A DNA stretch of 64,000 nt from Paraburkholderia solisilvae (GTDB lineage Bacteria; Pseudomonadota; Gammaproteobacteria; Burkholderiales; Burkholderiaceae), in the NCBI RefSeq assembly GCF_902859875.1, contig NZ_CADIKF010000021.1, forward strand, positions 1 through 64,000, written 5' to 3'. The translations under genes were made by a program, and so were the position numbers. Below, piece after piece: positions 46,596 through 55,791 of this stretch (position 1 is its first letter; every line of letters starts with the position of its first letter). The notes beneath the pieces were generated by a model. The model was not told where the DNA came from, ran no database searches, and saw only the letters and a list, made by a program, of their open reading frames with translations.

Positions 46596-47927
46596 TCAGC
46601 GGCCGCGCGCTGCCGTCGAATCGAAATTGACAGCCTGCTGCAAGTCGCCGTCATCCGGGTCGATCCGGCCGTCGAGCACCGCCTGCGCGGTCGCACGATC
46701 GAGCGCGCCTTCCCAGCGCGCGACCGCGAGCGTCGCGACGCCGTTGCCGATCAGGTTCGTCACCGCGCGCGCTTCGTTCAGGAAGCGGTCGACGCCGAGC
46801 AGCAGCACGAGACCCGTCACCGGAATCTGGTGCATCGACGCAAGCGTCGCCGCCAGCGCGACGAAGCCGGCGCCCGCGACGCCCGCCGAACCCTTCGACG
46901 TGAACAGCAGCACACCGAGCACGATCAGCTGGTCTTCGAGCGACAGCGGAATATTCAACGCCTGCGCGACGAAGATCGCCGCCATCGTCAGATAGATCGA
47001 CGTGCCGTCCGCGTTGAACGTATAACCGGTCGGCAGCACCATGCCGACGACCGACTTGCGGCAGCCGAGCTGTTCCATCTTCACGAGCATCTGCGGCAGC
47101 ACCGCTTCGGTCGACGCGGTGCCGAACGTGATCAGGATTTCATCCTTGATATAGCGCAGGAACTTCCACAGCGACAGGCCGCAGATGCGCATGATCACGC
47201 CGAGAATCACGACGATAAACACGCCCGACGTGAGATACACGCACAGCATCAGTTCGCCGAACTGTTTCAGCGTGCCGATCCCGTACTTGCCGACGGTGAA
47301 CGCGATGCCGCCGAACGCGCCGATCGGCGCGACGTACATCACGATGCGCACCACACCGAACATGCCGTGCAGGAACGTGTCGAGGATGTCGACGAACGGC
47401 TCGGCGCGCTTGCCCATCTTCGCGAGCGCGACCGCGAACAGCACCGAGAAGAAGATGATCTGCAGCATGTCGCCGTTGGCGAACGAGCCGACCACCGTCG
47501 ACGGCACGATGCCCATCAGGAACTCGATCGCGCCGTGTTCTTTCGCGGCGTGCGCATAGGTCGCGATGGCCGCGCCGTCGAGATGCGCCGGATCGACGTT
47601 CATGCCGACGCCGGGCTTCAACACGTTCACGACCACCAGACCGATCGCGAGCGCGAAAGTCGACACGATTTCAAAGTACAGCAGCGCCTTGACGCCGACG
47701 CGCCCCGCTTCGTGAATGTCGTTCATGCGCGCGATGCCGACCACCACCGACGCGAAGATGATCGGCGCGAGCAGCATCCGGATCAGCTTGATGAACAGAT
47801 CGCCGAGCGGCTTCATCTGCGCGCCGACATCGGGATTGAAATGGCCGAGCAGCACGCCGATCACGATGCCGATCAGCACCTGCACGTATAACTTCGAAAG
47901 GGTTTTCCTGATGCGTTGAGCACTCAT
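46596..47927 (-). CDS. dctA: C4-dicarboxylate transporter DctA
   Basis: A 443-residue sodium- or proton-coupled symporter for C4-dicarboxylates (DAACS family). About eight helices and two hairpin loops are visible, including [15 protein letters not shown] and the SerTyr/GlyThrAlaSer loop ([13 protein letters not shown]). AGGAGAGAG precedes the ATG at 47927. It lies downstream of the D-tartrate dehydratase gene on the same strand, so it could import tartrate or handle the resulting oxaloacetate-related acids. Confidence 0.92.
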   Translation of the reverse strand: MSAQRIRKTLSKLYVQVLIGIVIGVLLGHFNPDVGAQMKPLGDLFIKLIRMLLAPIIFASVVVGIARMNDIHEAGRVGVKALLYFEIVSTFALAIGLVVVNVLKPGVGMNVDPAHLDGAAIATYAHAAKEHGAIEFLMGIVPSTVVGSFANGDMLQIIFFSVLFAVALAKMGKRAEPFVDILDTFLHGMFGVVRIVMYVAPIGAFGGIAFTVGKYGIGTLKQFGELMLCVYLTSGVFIVVILGVIMRICGLSLWKFLRYIKDEILITFGTASTEAVLPQMLVKMEQLGCRKSVVGMVLPTGYTFNADGTSIYLTMAAIFVAQALNIPLSLEDQLIVLGVLLFTSKGSAGVAGAGFVALAATLASMHQIPVTGLVLLLGVDRFLNEARAVTNLIGNGVATLAVARWEGALDRATAQAVLDGRIDPDDGDLQQAVNFDSTAARGR

Positions 47928-48130
47928 CGTGGTCTCTCTCCTAGGTACTGCTACGGCTGGTCGCCTGGGGCCCGAAAAAGCCGCCAGCGTACCGGTCCAA
48001 CATGACAATGGGGAGCTCGCGCCCATCGTGTATCCGCTTGTCTCCGCGTGGTCCCCGTTGTAACGACGAAGCCGCTTGCCCGCTGCACTCCCTTGCAGAC
48101 GGACAGGCGGCCTTGTTCAAAGCGGCTCGA

Positions 48131-49297
48131 TTACGCGAGCAGTGTCTGCATCTGCTGATACAGATCGCTCTTGCCTTCGAAGCCGATGCCCGGCAGATCC
48201 GGCATCGTGATGTGGCCGTTGTCGACCTTCACGCCATCGGGGAAGCCACCGAACGGCTGGAACAGATCCGGATACGACTCGTTGCCGCCCAGGCCGAGAC
48301 CCGCCGCGATATTCAACGACATCTGGTGGCCGCCGTGCGGAATGCAGCGCTTACGCGACCAGCCATGCTCATGCAGCATGTCGAGCGTGCGCAGATATTC
48401 GACGAGGCCGTACGACAGCGCGCAGTCGAATTGCAGATAGTCGCGGTCCGGGCGCATGCCGCCGTAGCGGATCAGGTTGCGCGCGTCCTGCATCGAGAAC
48501 AGATCTTCGCCGGTTGCCATCGGCTTGTCGTAGTAGTTGCGCAGCGTGGCCTGCAGTTCGAAGTCGAGCGGATCGCCCGGCTCCTCATACCAGAACAGGT
48601 CGTACTGCGACAGCGCCTTCGCATAGCGCACCGCGGTGTCGAGATCGAAGCGGCCGTTCGCGTCGACCGCGAGCTTCTGGCCGTCCTGCAGCACCGACAG
48701 GATCGAGTCGATACGGCGCAGGTCCTCGTCGAGCGAGCCGCCGCCGATCTTCTTCTTCACAACCGTATAGCCGCGGTCGATGTAGCTGCGCATCTCGTCC
48801 TTCAGCTTGCCGTGGTCCTGGCCCGGGTAGTAATAGCCGCCCGCCGCATAGACGAACACCTTGCGATCCGGCACGCCGTTGCCGTAGCGGTCCGCGAGCA
48901 GCTGGAACAGCGGCTTGCCTTCGATCTTCGCGACGGCGTCCCACACGGCCATATCGACCGTGCCGATCGCGACCGAGCGCTCGCCATGGCCGCCCGGCTT
49001 TTCATTCGTGAACATCGTTGCCCAGATCTTGTGCGGATCGAGGTTGGTGCCTTTGTCGTCGACCAGCGATTCCGGAGCCGCTTCCATGATGCGCGGAACG
49101 AAACGCTCGCGCATCAGCGTGCCCTGTCCATAGCGGCCATTCGAATTGAAACCGAAACCGACCACCGGCTTGCCGTCGCGGATCACGTCGGTGATCACTG
49201 CGACACAGCTCAGCGTCATCTTGCTGAAGTCGATATAGGCATTTCGAATCGATGAACTAATAGGGAAAGTCTTTTCGCGAATCTCGACGATCTTCAT
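48131..49297 (-). CDS. tarD: D(-)-tartrate dehydratase
   Basis: An enolase-superfamily enzyme that dehydrates D-tartrate to oxaloacetate. The 388 residues align along their whole length with the characterised Bradyrhizobium TarD. Its active-site residues are all present one position earlier: Lys183 (KKK), Asp212 (VDANG), Glu238 (WYEE), Glu264 (ATGED) and His321 (CIPHGGH). It is transcribed toward dctA and away from a LysR gene, which together form a small D-tartrate utilisation locus. Confidence 0.92.
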   Translation of the reverse strand: MKIVEIREKTFPISSSIRNAYIDFSKMTLSCVAVITDVIRDGKPVVGFGFNSNGRYGQGTLMRERFVPRIMEAAPESLVDDKGTNLDPHKIWATMFTNEKPGGHGERSVAIGTVDMAVWDAVAKIEGKPLFQLLADRYGNGVPDRKVFVYAAGGYYYPGQDHGKLKDEMRSYIDRGYTVVKKKIGGGSLDEDLRRIDSILSVLQDGQKLAVDANGRFDLDTAVRYAKALSQYDLFWYEEPGDPLDFELQATLRNYYDKPMATGEDLFSMQDARNLIRYGGMRPDRDYLQFDCALSYGLVEYLRTLDMLHEHGWSRKRCIPHGGHQMSLNIAAGLGLGGNESYPDLFQPFGGFPDGVKVDNGHITMPDLPGIGFEGKSDLYQQMQTLLA

Positions 49298-49386
49298 GTG
49301 GGTTTCCGGAACTCGTGCACGCGGCCGGTGCAGATGCTGTTTGAAAGTCGCAAGATTACGTCCGCCGAAGCGCGTTAGAATTCAAC

Positions 49387-49403
49387 ATTATTCAATTAAT
49401 AAT
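49387..49403. promoter_or_regulatory. AT-rich palindrome between tarD and the LysR gene
   Basis: A perfect inverted repeat ATTATT-N5-AATAAT in a markedly AT-rich island (49378-49410) between divergent tarD (start 49297) and the LysR gene (start 49413). Position and symmetry fit a LysR-type operator overlapping both promoters. Confidence 0.55.
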
Positions 49404-49412
49404 TCACTTTCG

Positions 49413-50354
49413 GTGAAAACTGACATTAACTCAGACCTCGAATTTTTCGTTCTGCTGGCGCGCCACGAAAGCCTTTCGGCGGCCGCCCGCGCGCTCGATC
49501 TGACGCCGCCCGCGGCGACGCGGCGCCTCGCGCAAATGGAAGAAAAACTGGGGGTGCGGCTCGTGAACCGCACGACGCGCACGGTCAGCCTGACCACCGA
49601 GGGCGAGATCTACCTGCAGCATGCCACCCGCATTCTCGCGCAGGTGCAGGAAATGGAAGACGCGGTCTCGAGCCACGGCGCGGCGCCGCGCGGCCTGCTG
49701 CGCGTGAACGCGTCGCTCGGCTTCGGCCGTACCTCGCTTGCGCCGCTCGTATCGAAGTTCGCGAAGGCGTACCCGAACGTCGAAGTGCAGTTCGAAGTGA
49801 CCGACCGGCCGATCGACCTGATCGAAAACGCGTTCGACCTTGCGATCCGCTTCGGCGAACTGCCGGATCAGCGCCTGAACGCACGGCGCATCATGTCGAA
49901 CCGGCGCTTCCTGTGCGCATCGCCCAGCTATCTGGAGCTCAACGGTACGCCGCAGAAAGTGGGCGATCTCGCGCATCACCGTTGCATCGTGCACCGGCAA
50001 AACGACGATGCATACGGCATCTGGCGCTTCGTGCACGATCAGCACAGCGAAGCTGTCAAGGTGCACGGCATGCTGTCGAGCAATGACGGCGACATCGTGC
50101 TCAGCTGGGCGCTCGACGGCCACGGCATTCTGATCCGCTCCGAGTGGGACCTCGAAAAATATGTGAAAAGCGGCCGGCTGCGCGTCGTGCTGCCGGAGTT
50201 CGTGCTGCCGGACGCGGATCTGTTCGTCTACTACCCGAGCCGGCAGAACCAGGCGGCGCGGGTGCGCGCGTTTATCGACTTTCTGGTCGAGCAGTTCGAT
50301 CCGCCGGCGCGGAGAGGACGAGAAAGCCTGATCAGGCATGGTACGGGCCGATAA
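49413..50354 (+). CDS. LysR-family regulator, probable activator of tarD-dctA
   Basis: A 313-residue LysR protein with N-terminal HTH (LSAAARALDLTPPAATRRLA) and CrgA-type effector domain. The GTG at 49413 is the only start consistent with the family; the open frame before it spans the promoter. It is divergent from tarD with an AT-rich palindrome between them, so control by tartrate or a related acid is likely (inference). Confidence 0.85.
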   Translation: MKTDINSDLEFFVLLARHESLSAAARALDLTPPAATRRLAQMEEKLGVRLVNRTTRTVSLTTEGEIYLQHATRILAQVQEMEDAVSSHGAAPRGLLRVNASLGFGRTSLAPLVSKFAKAYPNVEVQFEVTDRPIDLIENAFDLAIRFGELPDQRLNARRIMSNRRFLCASPSYLELNGTPQKVGDLAHHRCIVHRQNDDAYGIWRFVHDQHSEAVKVHGMLSSNDGDIVLSWALDGHGILIRSEWDLEKYVKSGRLRVVLPEFVLPDADLFVYYPSRQNQAARVRAFIDFLVEQFDPPARRGRESLIRHGTGR

Positions 50355-50705
50355 GTCCCGGTAAGGGGTGATCAAGGGCCCGCCAGCGCAGCCGGCGATG
50401 ATGACGGGCCGCGCCCCACAGCGGCCCGGCCTGCCGGGCCCGATATGGGCTTCGGGCGACTGACCGGCAATGCTCGCCGGCCAGCGAGCCGCGCGTTTGG
50501 CGTCGCCCCGCTCCACACCTGTCATTTTTGCCGGCCCGCCGCGACTGATGCGATGTATCGGGGAATAACCAACGGCAAACGGTGTTTGCCCGATGAAAGG
50601 CACTTGCGGAACGCGCCGCTATCGCCCGCCTGATTGGGCATACGAATGCGCCGCAGGGATTGCGCCGGTATGCGGCGCGCGCATCGCACATTGAGGTCAT
50701 CGAAC
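50355..50705. other. Intergenic region upstream of dipZ
   Basis: 351 bases with no gene. A GGGCCGC/GCGGCCC stem (about 50407-50428) may end the LysR transcript but lacks a T-run. No clear promoter was identified for the following gene. Confidence 0.4.
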
Positions 50706-52532
50706 ATGATTCCGTTTCTGATTGCGTGGTTGGGCGGCGTGCTGACAATCGTCAGCCCGTGCATCTTGCCGGTCTTGCCGTTTGTCTTCGCGCGCACCGG
50801 CAAGCCGTTTCTGCAAAGCGGTCTGCCGCTGCTGGCCGGCATGGCCGCCACATTCAGCGCGGTCGGCGCGCTGGCCGCGGTCGGCGGCGGCTGGGCGGTC
50901 GCCGCGAACCAGTACGGCCGCGTCGCCGCGCTGATCATCATGGCCGCGTTCGGCCTCACGCTGCTGCTGCCGCGGCTCTCCGACGCGATGACGCGTCCGC
51001 TCGTCGCGCTCGGCGCACGGCTCTCCGAATCCGCACAGGGCGCCGAGCACGGCTCGGCCTTCTGGGCGTCGCTGCTGCTCGGCGTCGCGACCGGCCTGTT
51101 GTGGGCGCCATGCGCGGGCCCGATTCTCGGCCTGATCCTGACCGGCGCCGCGCTGCAAGGCGCGAGCGTACATACGTCGCTGCTGCTGCTCTCCTATGCG
51201 GCCGGCGCCGCGACTTCGCTCGCGCTTGCGCTGGTGGTCGGCGGCAAGGTGTTCAGCGCGATGAAAAAGTCGTTGCATGTGAGCGAATGGCTCAAGCGCG
51301 GGCTGGGCGTCGCGGTGCTGGTGGGGGTCGCCGCGATTGCCGCGCATGCGGATACCGGCTTTCTCACGCATCTGTCGCTTGCCGGCACGAACAACCTCGA
51401 ACAAAGCGTGATCGACCGCTTCCGTCCGGCGAAGAGCGGCGCGCAAAGCGCGCTGGCGGCGGCCGCGCCGTCGGGCGCCTCCGCCGATAGCCAGGCATCG
51501 GGAACCGGCGGCGCAGACGCCCCCGCGCTCACCCGGGTTGCGCAACCCGGCAGCCCTGCACCGCTGCCGGTCGAGGGCACGCTGCCGTCGCTCGACGGCG
51601 CGGTGCAATGGCTGAACTCGCCGCCGCTTACCACGGCGCAACTGCGCGGCAAAGTCGTGCTGGTCGATTTCTGGACGTACTCGTGCATCAACTGCCTGCG
51701 CACGCTGCCGTACGTGAAAGCGTGGGCCGACAAGTACAAGGACGCCGGGCTGGTCGTGATCGGCGTGCACACGCCGGAATTCGCGTTCGAAAAGGACGTC
51801 GGCAATGTGAGCCGCGCGGTGAAGGACCTGAAGGTCAACTTCCCGGTCGCGATCGACGACAACTACAAGATCTGGCGCGCGTTCGGCAACGAATACTGGC
51901 CGGCGGACTACTTCGTCGACGCGCAAGGCCGCATCCGCGCGCATCACTTCGGTGAAGGCGATTACGCGGGTTCCGAGCAGACCATCCGGCAACTGTTGAC
52001 CGAAGCCGGCGCGCACAACTTGCCCGGCGGTCTCGTGAAGGACGACGGCACGGGCGCCGAGGCCGCGCCGGAGATGGCCGATATTCAGTCACCCGAAACG
52101 TATGTCGGCTATAACCGCGCGACCAATTTCGCCTCGCCGGGCGATCCGGTGCTCGACAAGCCGCATCGCTATACGCTTGGCAACGGATTAGGCCTGAACG
52201 ACTGGGCGCTCGACGGCACCTGGACGCTCGGCGCCGAGCATACCGATCTCGATCAGCCAGGCGGTGCGATTGCGTTCCGCTTTCACGCACGCGACCTGCA
52301 TCTGGTGCTCGGACCGTCCGCGAACGGACAGCCGGTACGCTTCCAGGTGATGATCGACGGCAAGACGCCGGGCGCGAACCACGGCAGCGACACCGACGCG
52401 AACGGCAACGGCACGGTGACGAGCCAGCGGCTGTATCAGCTGGTCCGCCAGAGCGGCGCGATCACCGACCATACGTTTGAAATCCGCTTCCTCGACCCGG
52501 GCGTGCGCGCATATGCGTTCACGTTCGGTTGA
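50706..52532 (+). CDS. dipZ: DipZ-type CcdA-thioredoxin fusion protein
   Basis: A 608-residue membrane protein that carries reducing power to the periplasm. Residues 1-240 form a CcdA/DsbD-like membrane domain with its two redox cysteines (SPCILPV, Cys19; WAPCAGP). After a low-complexity linker comes a TlpA-like thioredoxin domain (about 300-450) with active site CINC (FWTYSCINCLRTLP). The C-terminal 150 residues form a carbohydrate-binding-like beta domain seen in DipZ. ATG at 50706. The adjacent exported MsrA is its likely client. Confidence 0.88.
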   Translation: MIPFLIAWLGGVLTIVSPCILPVLPFVFARTGKPFLQSGLPLLAGMAATFSAVGALAAVGGGWAVAANQYGRVAALIIMAAFGLTLLLPRLSDAMTRPLVALGARLSESAQGAEHGSAFWASLLLGVATGLLWAPCAGPILGLILTGAALQGASVHTSLLLLSYAAGAATSLALALVVGGKVFSAMKKSLHVSEWLKRGLGVAVLVGVAAIAAHADTGFLTHLSLAGTNNLEQSVIDRFRPAKSGAQSALAAAAPSGASADSQASGTGGADAPALTRVAQPGSPAPLPVEGTLPSLDGAVQWLNSPPLTTAQLRGKVVLVDFWTYSCINCLRTLPYVKAWADKYKDAGLVVIGVHTPEFAFEKDVGNVSRAVKDLKVNFPVAIDDNYKIWRAFGNEYWPADYFVDAQGRIRAHHFGEGDYAGSEQTIRQLLTEAGAHNLPGGLVKDDGTGAEAAPEMADIQSPETYVGYNRATNFASPGDPVLDKPHRYTLGNGLGLNDWALDGTWTLGAEHTDLDQPGGAIAFRFHARDLHLVLGPSANGQPVRFQVMIDGKTPGANHGSDTDANGNGTVTSQRLYQLVRQSGAITDHTFEIRFLDPGVRAYAFTFG

Positions 52533-52556
52533 TCCCGCTTCGTCACGGAGATAGAC

Positions 52557-53309
52557 ATGCAAAACGAAGTTTCCCGCCCCACCTCCCGCACGGCCGCGGC
52601 GCGCGGCCTGCGCCGCCGGCTGCCGTTTGCCGGGTTGCTGGCGGCGGTCGTCGCCGGCATCGGCCTCACGCATGGGCACGTATTTGCCGACGAGGCCCAT
52701 CAGGTGCCGCCGCCGGTGCTCGACGAAACGGCCGCAAGCGCGCCCGCATCGGAAACCGTCGTACTCGCCGGCGGCTGCTTCTGGGGCGTGCAGGGCGTGT
52801 TCCAGCACGTGAAAGGCGTGACGAGCGCGGTGTCCGGTTATACCGGCGGCAAACAGTCGTCGGCCGAGTACGAGACGGTGAGCACCGGCACCACGGGCCA
52901 CGCGGAATCGGTGCGCGTGACGTTCGACCCGCATCAGATCAGCTACGGCCATATCCTGCAGATCTACTTCTCGGTCGCGCACGATCCGACCGAGTTGAAC
53001 CGGCAGGGGCCGGACGTCGGCACGCAATACCGCTCGACGATTTTCCCGAGCACGCCCGAACAGGCGCGCCTCGCGACTGCGTATATCGCGCAGTTGAGCA
53101 AAGCCCATGTGTTCTCCGACAAGATCGTCACGACCATCGAGCCGGACCGCACGTTCTACCCGGCGGAGTCGTATCACCAGAACTACCTGACGCTGCACCC
53201 GGATCAGCCGTATATCGCGATCAACGATATTCCGAAGGTCGACGATCTGAAGAAGCTGTTCCCGACGCAGTATCGGGACAAGCCGGTGTTGGTGAAGATG
53301 GCTTCGTGA
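52557..53309 (+). CDS. msrA: Exported peptide methionine sulfoxide reductase A
   Basis: A 250-residue enzyme that reduces Met-S-sulfoxide in oxidised proteins. The catalytic GCFWG (Cys74) and the rest of the MsrA domain are intact. About 65 extra N-terminal residues contain a basic region and a hydrophobic segment (LRRRLPFAGLLAAVVAGIG), so the enzyme is exported or anchored, with a possible twin-arginine signal. It starts 25 bases after dipZ, implying an operon that repairs periplasmic proteins. Confidence 0.9.
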   Translation: MQNEVSRPTSRTAAARGLRRRLPFAGLLAAVVAGIGLTHGHVFADEAHQVPPPVLDETAASAPASETVVLAGGCFWGVQGVFQHVKGVTSAVSGYTGGKQSSAEYETVSTGTTGHAESVRVTFDPHQISYGHILQIYFSVAHDPTELNRQGPDVGTQYRSTIFPSTPEQARLATAYIAQLSKAHVFSDKIVTTIEPDRTFYPAESYHQNYLTLHPDQPYIAINDIPKVDDLKKLFPTQYRDKPVLVKMAS

Positions 53310-53372
53310 GTGGGTGGGTGAGGGCAAGGCGGCGCGGAATGACGAGGTGTCCCGCGTTCACGCGCACCATTA

Positions 53373-53441
53373 TTCCGGAATATCGGAACTATGGCCCTTG
53401 ACGGGCAGCATCGACGCTTAATTCCGGAATACCGGAATTAA
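53373..53441. promoter_or_regulatory. Two related large palindromes (TTCCGG-AATA-CCGGAA type)
   Basis: The left element (53373-53388) reads TTCCGGAATATCGGAA, with one arm mismatch. The right element (53418-53441) has perfect 10-base arms (TTAATTCCGG and its complement) around the same AATA centre. Their centres are 49 bases apart. They lie between msrA and the biosynthetic AEP cluster, which converge, so there is no obvious promoter for them to control. Confidence 0.5.
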
Positions 53442-53521
53442 GCGGTTGGACACCGGTGTAGAAAATACGCCCCTATGCGTCGCAAGCCGCCACCATCGCC
53501 CCACCCCGCGGCGGCGCAACC

Positions 53522-54589
53522 TCACTTCGTCAACGCATCAAAGCTCTGCAACAAACGCTCGATATCCGCCGCATGGATATCGCCCATCGTCGAGATCCGG
53601 AACAGCTCCGCGGACAGGCCGCCCTGCCCCGCATAGATCACGAATCCGCGCGACTTCAACGCATCGTGCAAGTGCGGATACGACACGCCCGCCGGCAACC
53701 GGTACGCGCGCAGCACGACCGACGACTCGTGCGGCGCCAGCACGCTCGCCATCCCGCGCGCCGCCAGCCCTGCGCGCACCTGCTCGGCCAGCGCCGCGTA
53801 GCGCGCATGACGCGCGCTCCAGCCGCCTTCGTCGGCCAGTTCGCGCAGCGCTTCGACGAGCGCGTAGTACGCGTGCACCGACGGCGTGAACGGCGTATTG
53901 CGCTGATCCTGCAAACGCGCAAGGCGCGCGAGGTCGAGATAGTAGGTGCGGCTTGCCGCGACGGCCAGCGCGTCGCGCCGCACGATCACGAATGCCGCGC
54001 CCGGCACGCCGTGCAGGCACTTGTTCGCGGTCGCCGCGACTGCCGCGAGCGTCATGTCCGCAAAGTCGATCGCTTCCGCGCCGAAGCTGCTCACGCCATC
54101 GACCAGCAGACGCACGCCGCGCTCGCGGCAAACCGTCGCGAGCGCGCGCAGATCGTTCAGGCGGCCCGTCGTCGTTTCGTGATGAATCGCCGCGACGTGC
54201 GTGATCGAACGATCCGCATCGAGCGCGGCCGCGATACGCGCGACATCCGGCGCCTGCATCCACTCGTGTTTCGCGACCGTGTGCGCGATCCGGTATTGCG
54301 TCGCGATCTGCGTGATCCGTTCGCCGTACACACCGTTTTCGATCACCAGCAGCTTGCCGGCGTCCGGCACGAGCGCCGCAACCATGCTCTCGACCGCGGC
54401 CGTGCCGGAGCCCGTCATCAGCACCGCGGCCCATTGCGACGGATCGAGTCCGTACAGTTGCAGCAAGCGCGCGCGCGCTTCGTCCTGCAAATCGAAGAAC
54501 TCGCTTTCGCGATGGCATAGATCGGTCTGCAACAGGCTGTTGCGCACGCGTGTGCTCAGCGTGACCGGACCGGGGTTCAGCAGCAACAT
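53522..54589 (-). CDS. aepZ: 2-aminoethylphosphonate transaminase of the biosynthetic cluster
   Basis: A PLP enzyme related to PhnW, 355 residues, with PLP Lys190 (ATANKCLHGVPG) and Asp164 (LLVDGVSSFG). In this operon it should run in the synthetic direction, aminating phosphonoacetaldehyde to AEP. It follows the phosphonopyruvate decarboxylase gene by 20 bases. It is clearly distinct in sequence from the catabolic PhnW at 8334-9476, so each cluster has its own transaminase. Confidence 0.87.
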   Translation of the reverse strand: MLLLNPGPVTLSTRVRNSLLQTDLCHRESEFFDLQDEARARLLQLYGLDPSQWAAVLMTGSGTAAVESMVAALVPDAGKLLVIENGVYGERITQIATQYRIAHTVAKHEWMQAPDVARIAAALDADRSITHVAAIHHETTTGRLNDLRALATVCRERGVRLLVDGVSSFGAEAIDFADMTLAAVAATANKCLHGVPGAAFVIVRRDALAVAASRTYYLDLARLARLQDQRNTPFTPSVHAYYALVEALRELADEGGWSARHARYAALAEQVRAGLAARGMASVLAPHESSVVLRAYRLPAGVSYPHLHDALKSRGFVIYAGQGGLSAELFRISTMGDIHAADIERLLQSFDALTK

Positions 54590-54609
54590 CGAGGTTCTCC
54601 TTCCTGGCC

Positions 54610-55791
54610 TTACTGTGCGGCCTTGCCTTGCGGGGCGAGCGCGCCAAGGTGGCGCATCAGGCGCGTCTTCACGTCCGGCGGCGTGATGGTCGGGCGCGGC
54701 AGGCCGTCAGGCGTGCCGCGGCGAATCGTCAGCCGCACGAAGCGCGGGCCGTTGCCGGCGCGCGGCGCCGCGAGCACCTCGTCGAGCACGCTCAACTGAT
54801 CGCTTTCCACCGCCGACGCGTAGCCGCATGCCGCCGCGACACCCGCGAACGACACCTGCGGCGAGACCGTCGCCTGACCGCCGGTCGAATCGTGCGCGCC
54901 GTTATCGAGCAGCACGTGCGTGAGATTCGCGGGCCCATACGCGCCGAGCGTCGCGAACACGCCCATGCGCATCAGCGCCGCGCCGTCGCCGTCGAGCGCC
55001 ACCACGTGCAGGTCCGGCCGCGTCAACGCGAGGCCAAGCGCGAACGGCGTGAGGCAACCCATCGAGCCGACCATGTACAACTGGTTCGCACGATCGTCGA
55101 GCGCATACAACTCGCGGCCGCAGAAGCCGGTCGAGGCCAGCACCACCGTCGAGGCGAGCGGCGTATGCGCGATCACGCGTTGCAGCGCTTCGTTGCGAGT
55201 CGGCAGCGCGTCGGGGGCGACACCGGCGAATGGCGAAACCGCCGCTTGCGCCGCATCGCGCCGCGTCGCGTTCGCCACTTTCAGCTCATACGGCTTGACG
55301 CTGCCTTTTTGCATGACGAGCGCATACGGGCGGCCGGTTTCGTCCATATGCTTCGTCGCGCGGTCGAGCGCCGGACCGATCGCGTCGGCTTCCGTCGGGA
55401 AGGTCTCCCACGGAATCTCCATCGTGTCGAGCATGGCCGGCGTAATCGGCCCCATCAGCGCGTGCTGCGGTTCGTCCGGCACGCCCGGCTGTCCGCGCCA
55501 CGTGACAATCAGCAGTTGCGGCAAGCGGAACGTCCAGGTGAGCGACGTGAGCGGGCTCACCGCATTGCCGAGGCCCGAGTTCTGCATCATCGTGACGCCG
55601 CGCCGGCCGCCGAGCGTCACGCCCGCGATCAACGCGACCGCGTCGCCTTCGTTCGCCGCCGAGACGTAATGCAGATTCGGATCCTGCAGCACGTAGTTGA
55701 TAAACGGCGTCAGGTACGAACACGGCACGCCCGCATACCAGTCGAAGCCGCGCGCCCGCGCCGCGTCGACAAACTGTGCCGCTTCGATCAT
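54610..55791 (-). CDS. aepY: Phosphonopyruvate decarboxylase
   Basis: A TPP-dependent enzyme, 393 residues, that decarboxylates phosphonopyruvate to phosphonoacetaldehyde. This irreversible step pulls phosphonate synthesis forward. The N-terminal pyrimidine-binding domain ([22 protein letters not shown]) and C-terminal TPP domain with GDGAAL ... [11 protein letters not shown] are present. The ATG at 55791 overlaps the upstream stop by 4 bases (ATGA), so it is translationally coupled to the PEP mutase gene. The longer open frame upstream is rejected. Confidence 0.92.
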   Translation of the reverse strand: MIEAAQFVDAARARGFDWYAGVPCSYLTPFINYVLQDPNLHYVSAANEGDAVALIAGVTLGGRRGVTMMQNSGLGNAVSPLTSLTWTFRLPQLLIVTWRGQPGVPDEPQHALMGPITPAMLDTMEIPWETFPTEADAIGPALDRATKHMDETGRPYALVMQKGSVKPYELKVANATRRDAAQAAVSPFAGVAPDALPTRNEALQRVIAHTPLASTVVLASTGFCGRELYALDDRANQLYMVGSMGCLTPFALGLALTRPDLHVVALDGDGAALMRMGVFATLGAYGPANLTHVLLDNGAHDSTGGQATVSPQVSFAGVAAACGYASAVESDQLSVLDEVLAAPRAGNGPRFVRLTIRRGTPDGLPRPTITPPDVKTRLMRHLGALAPQGKAAQ

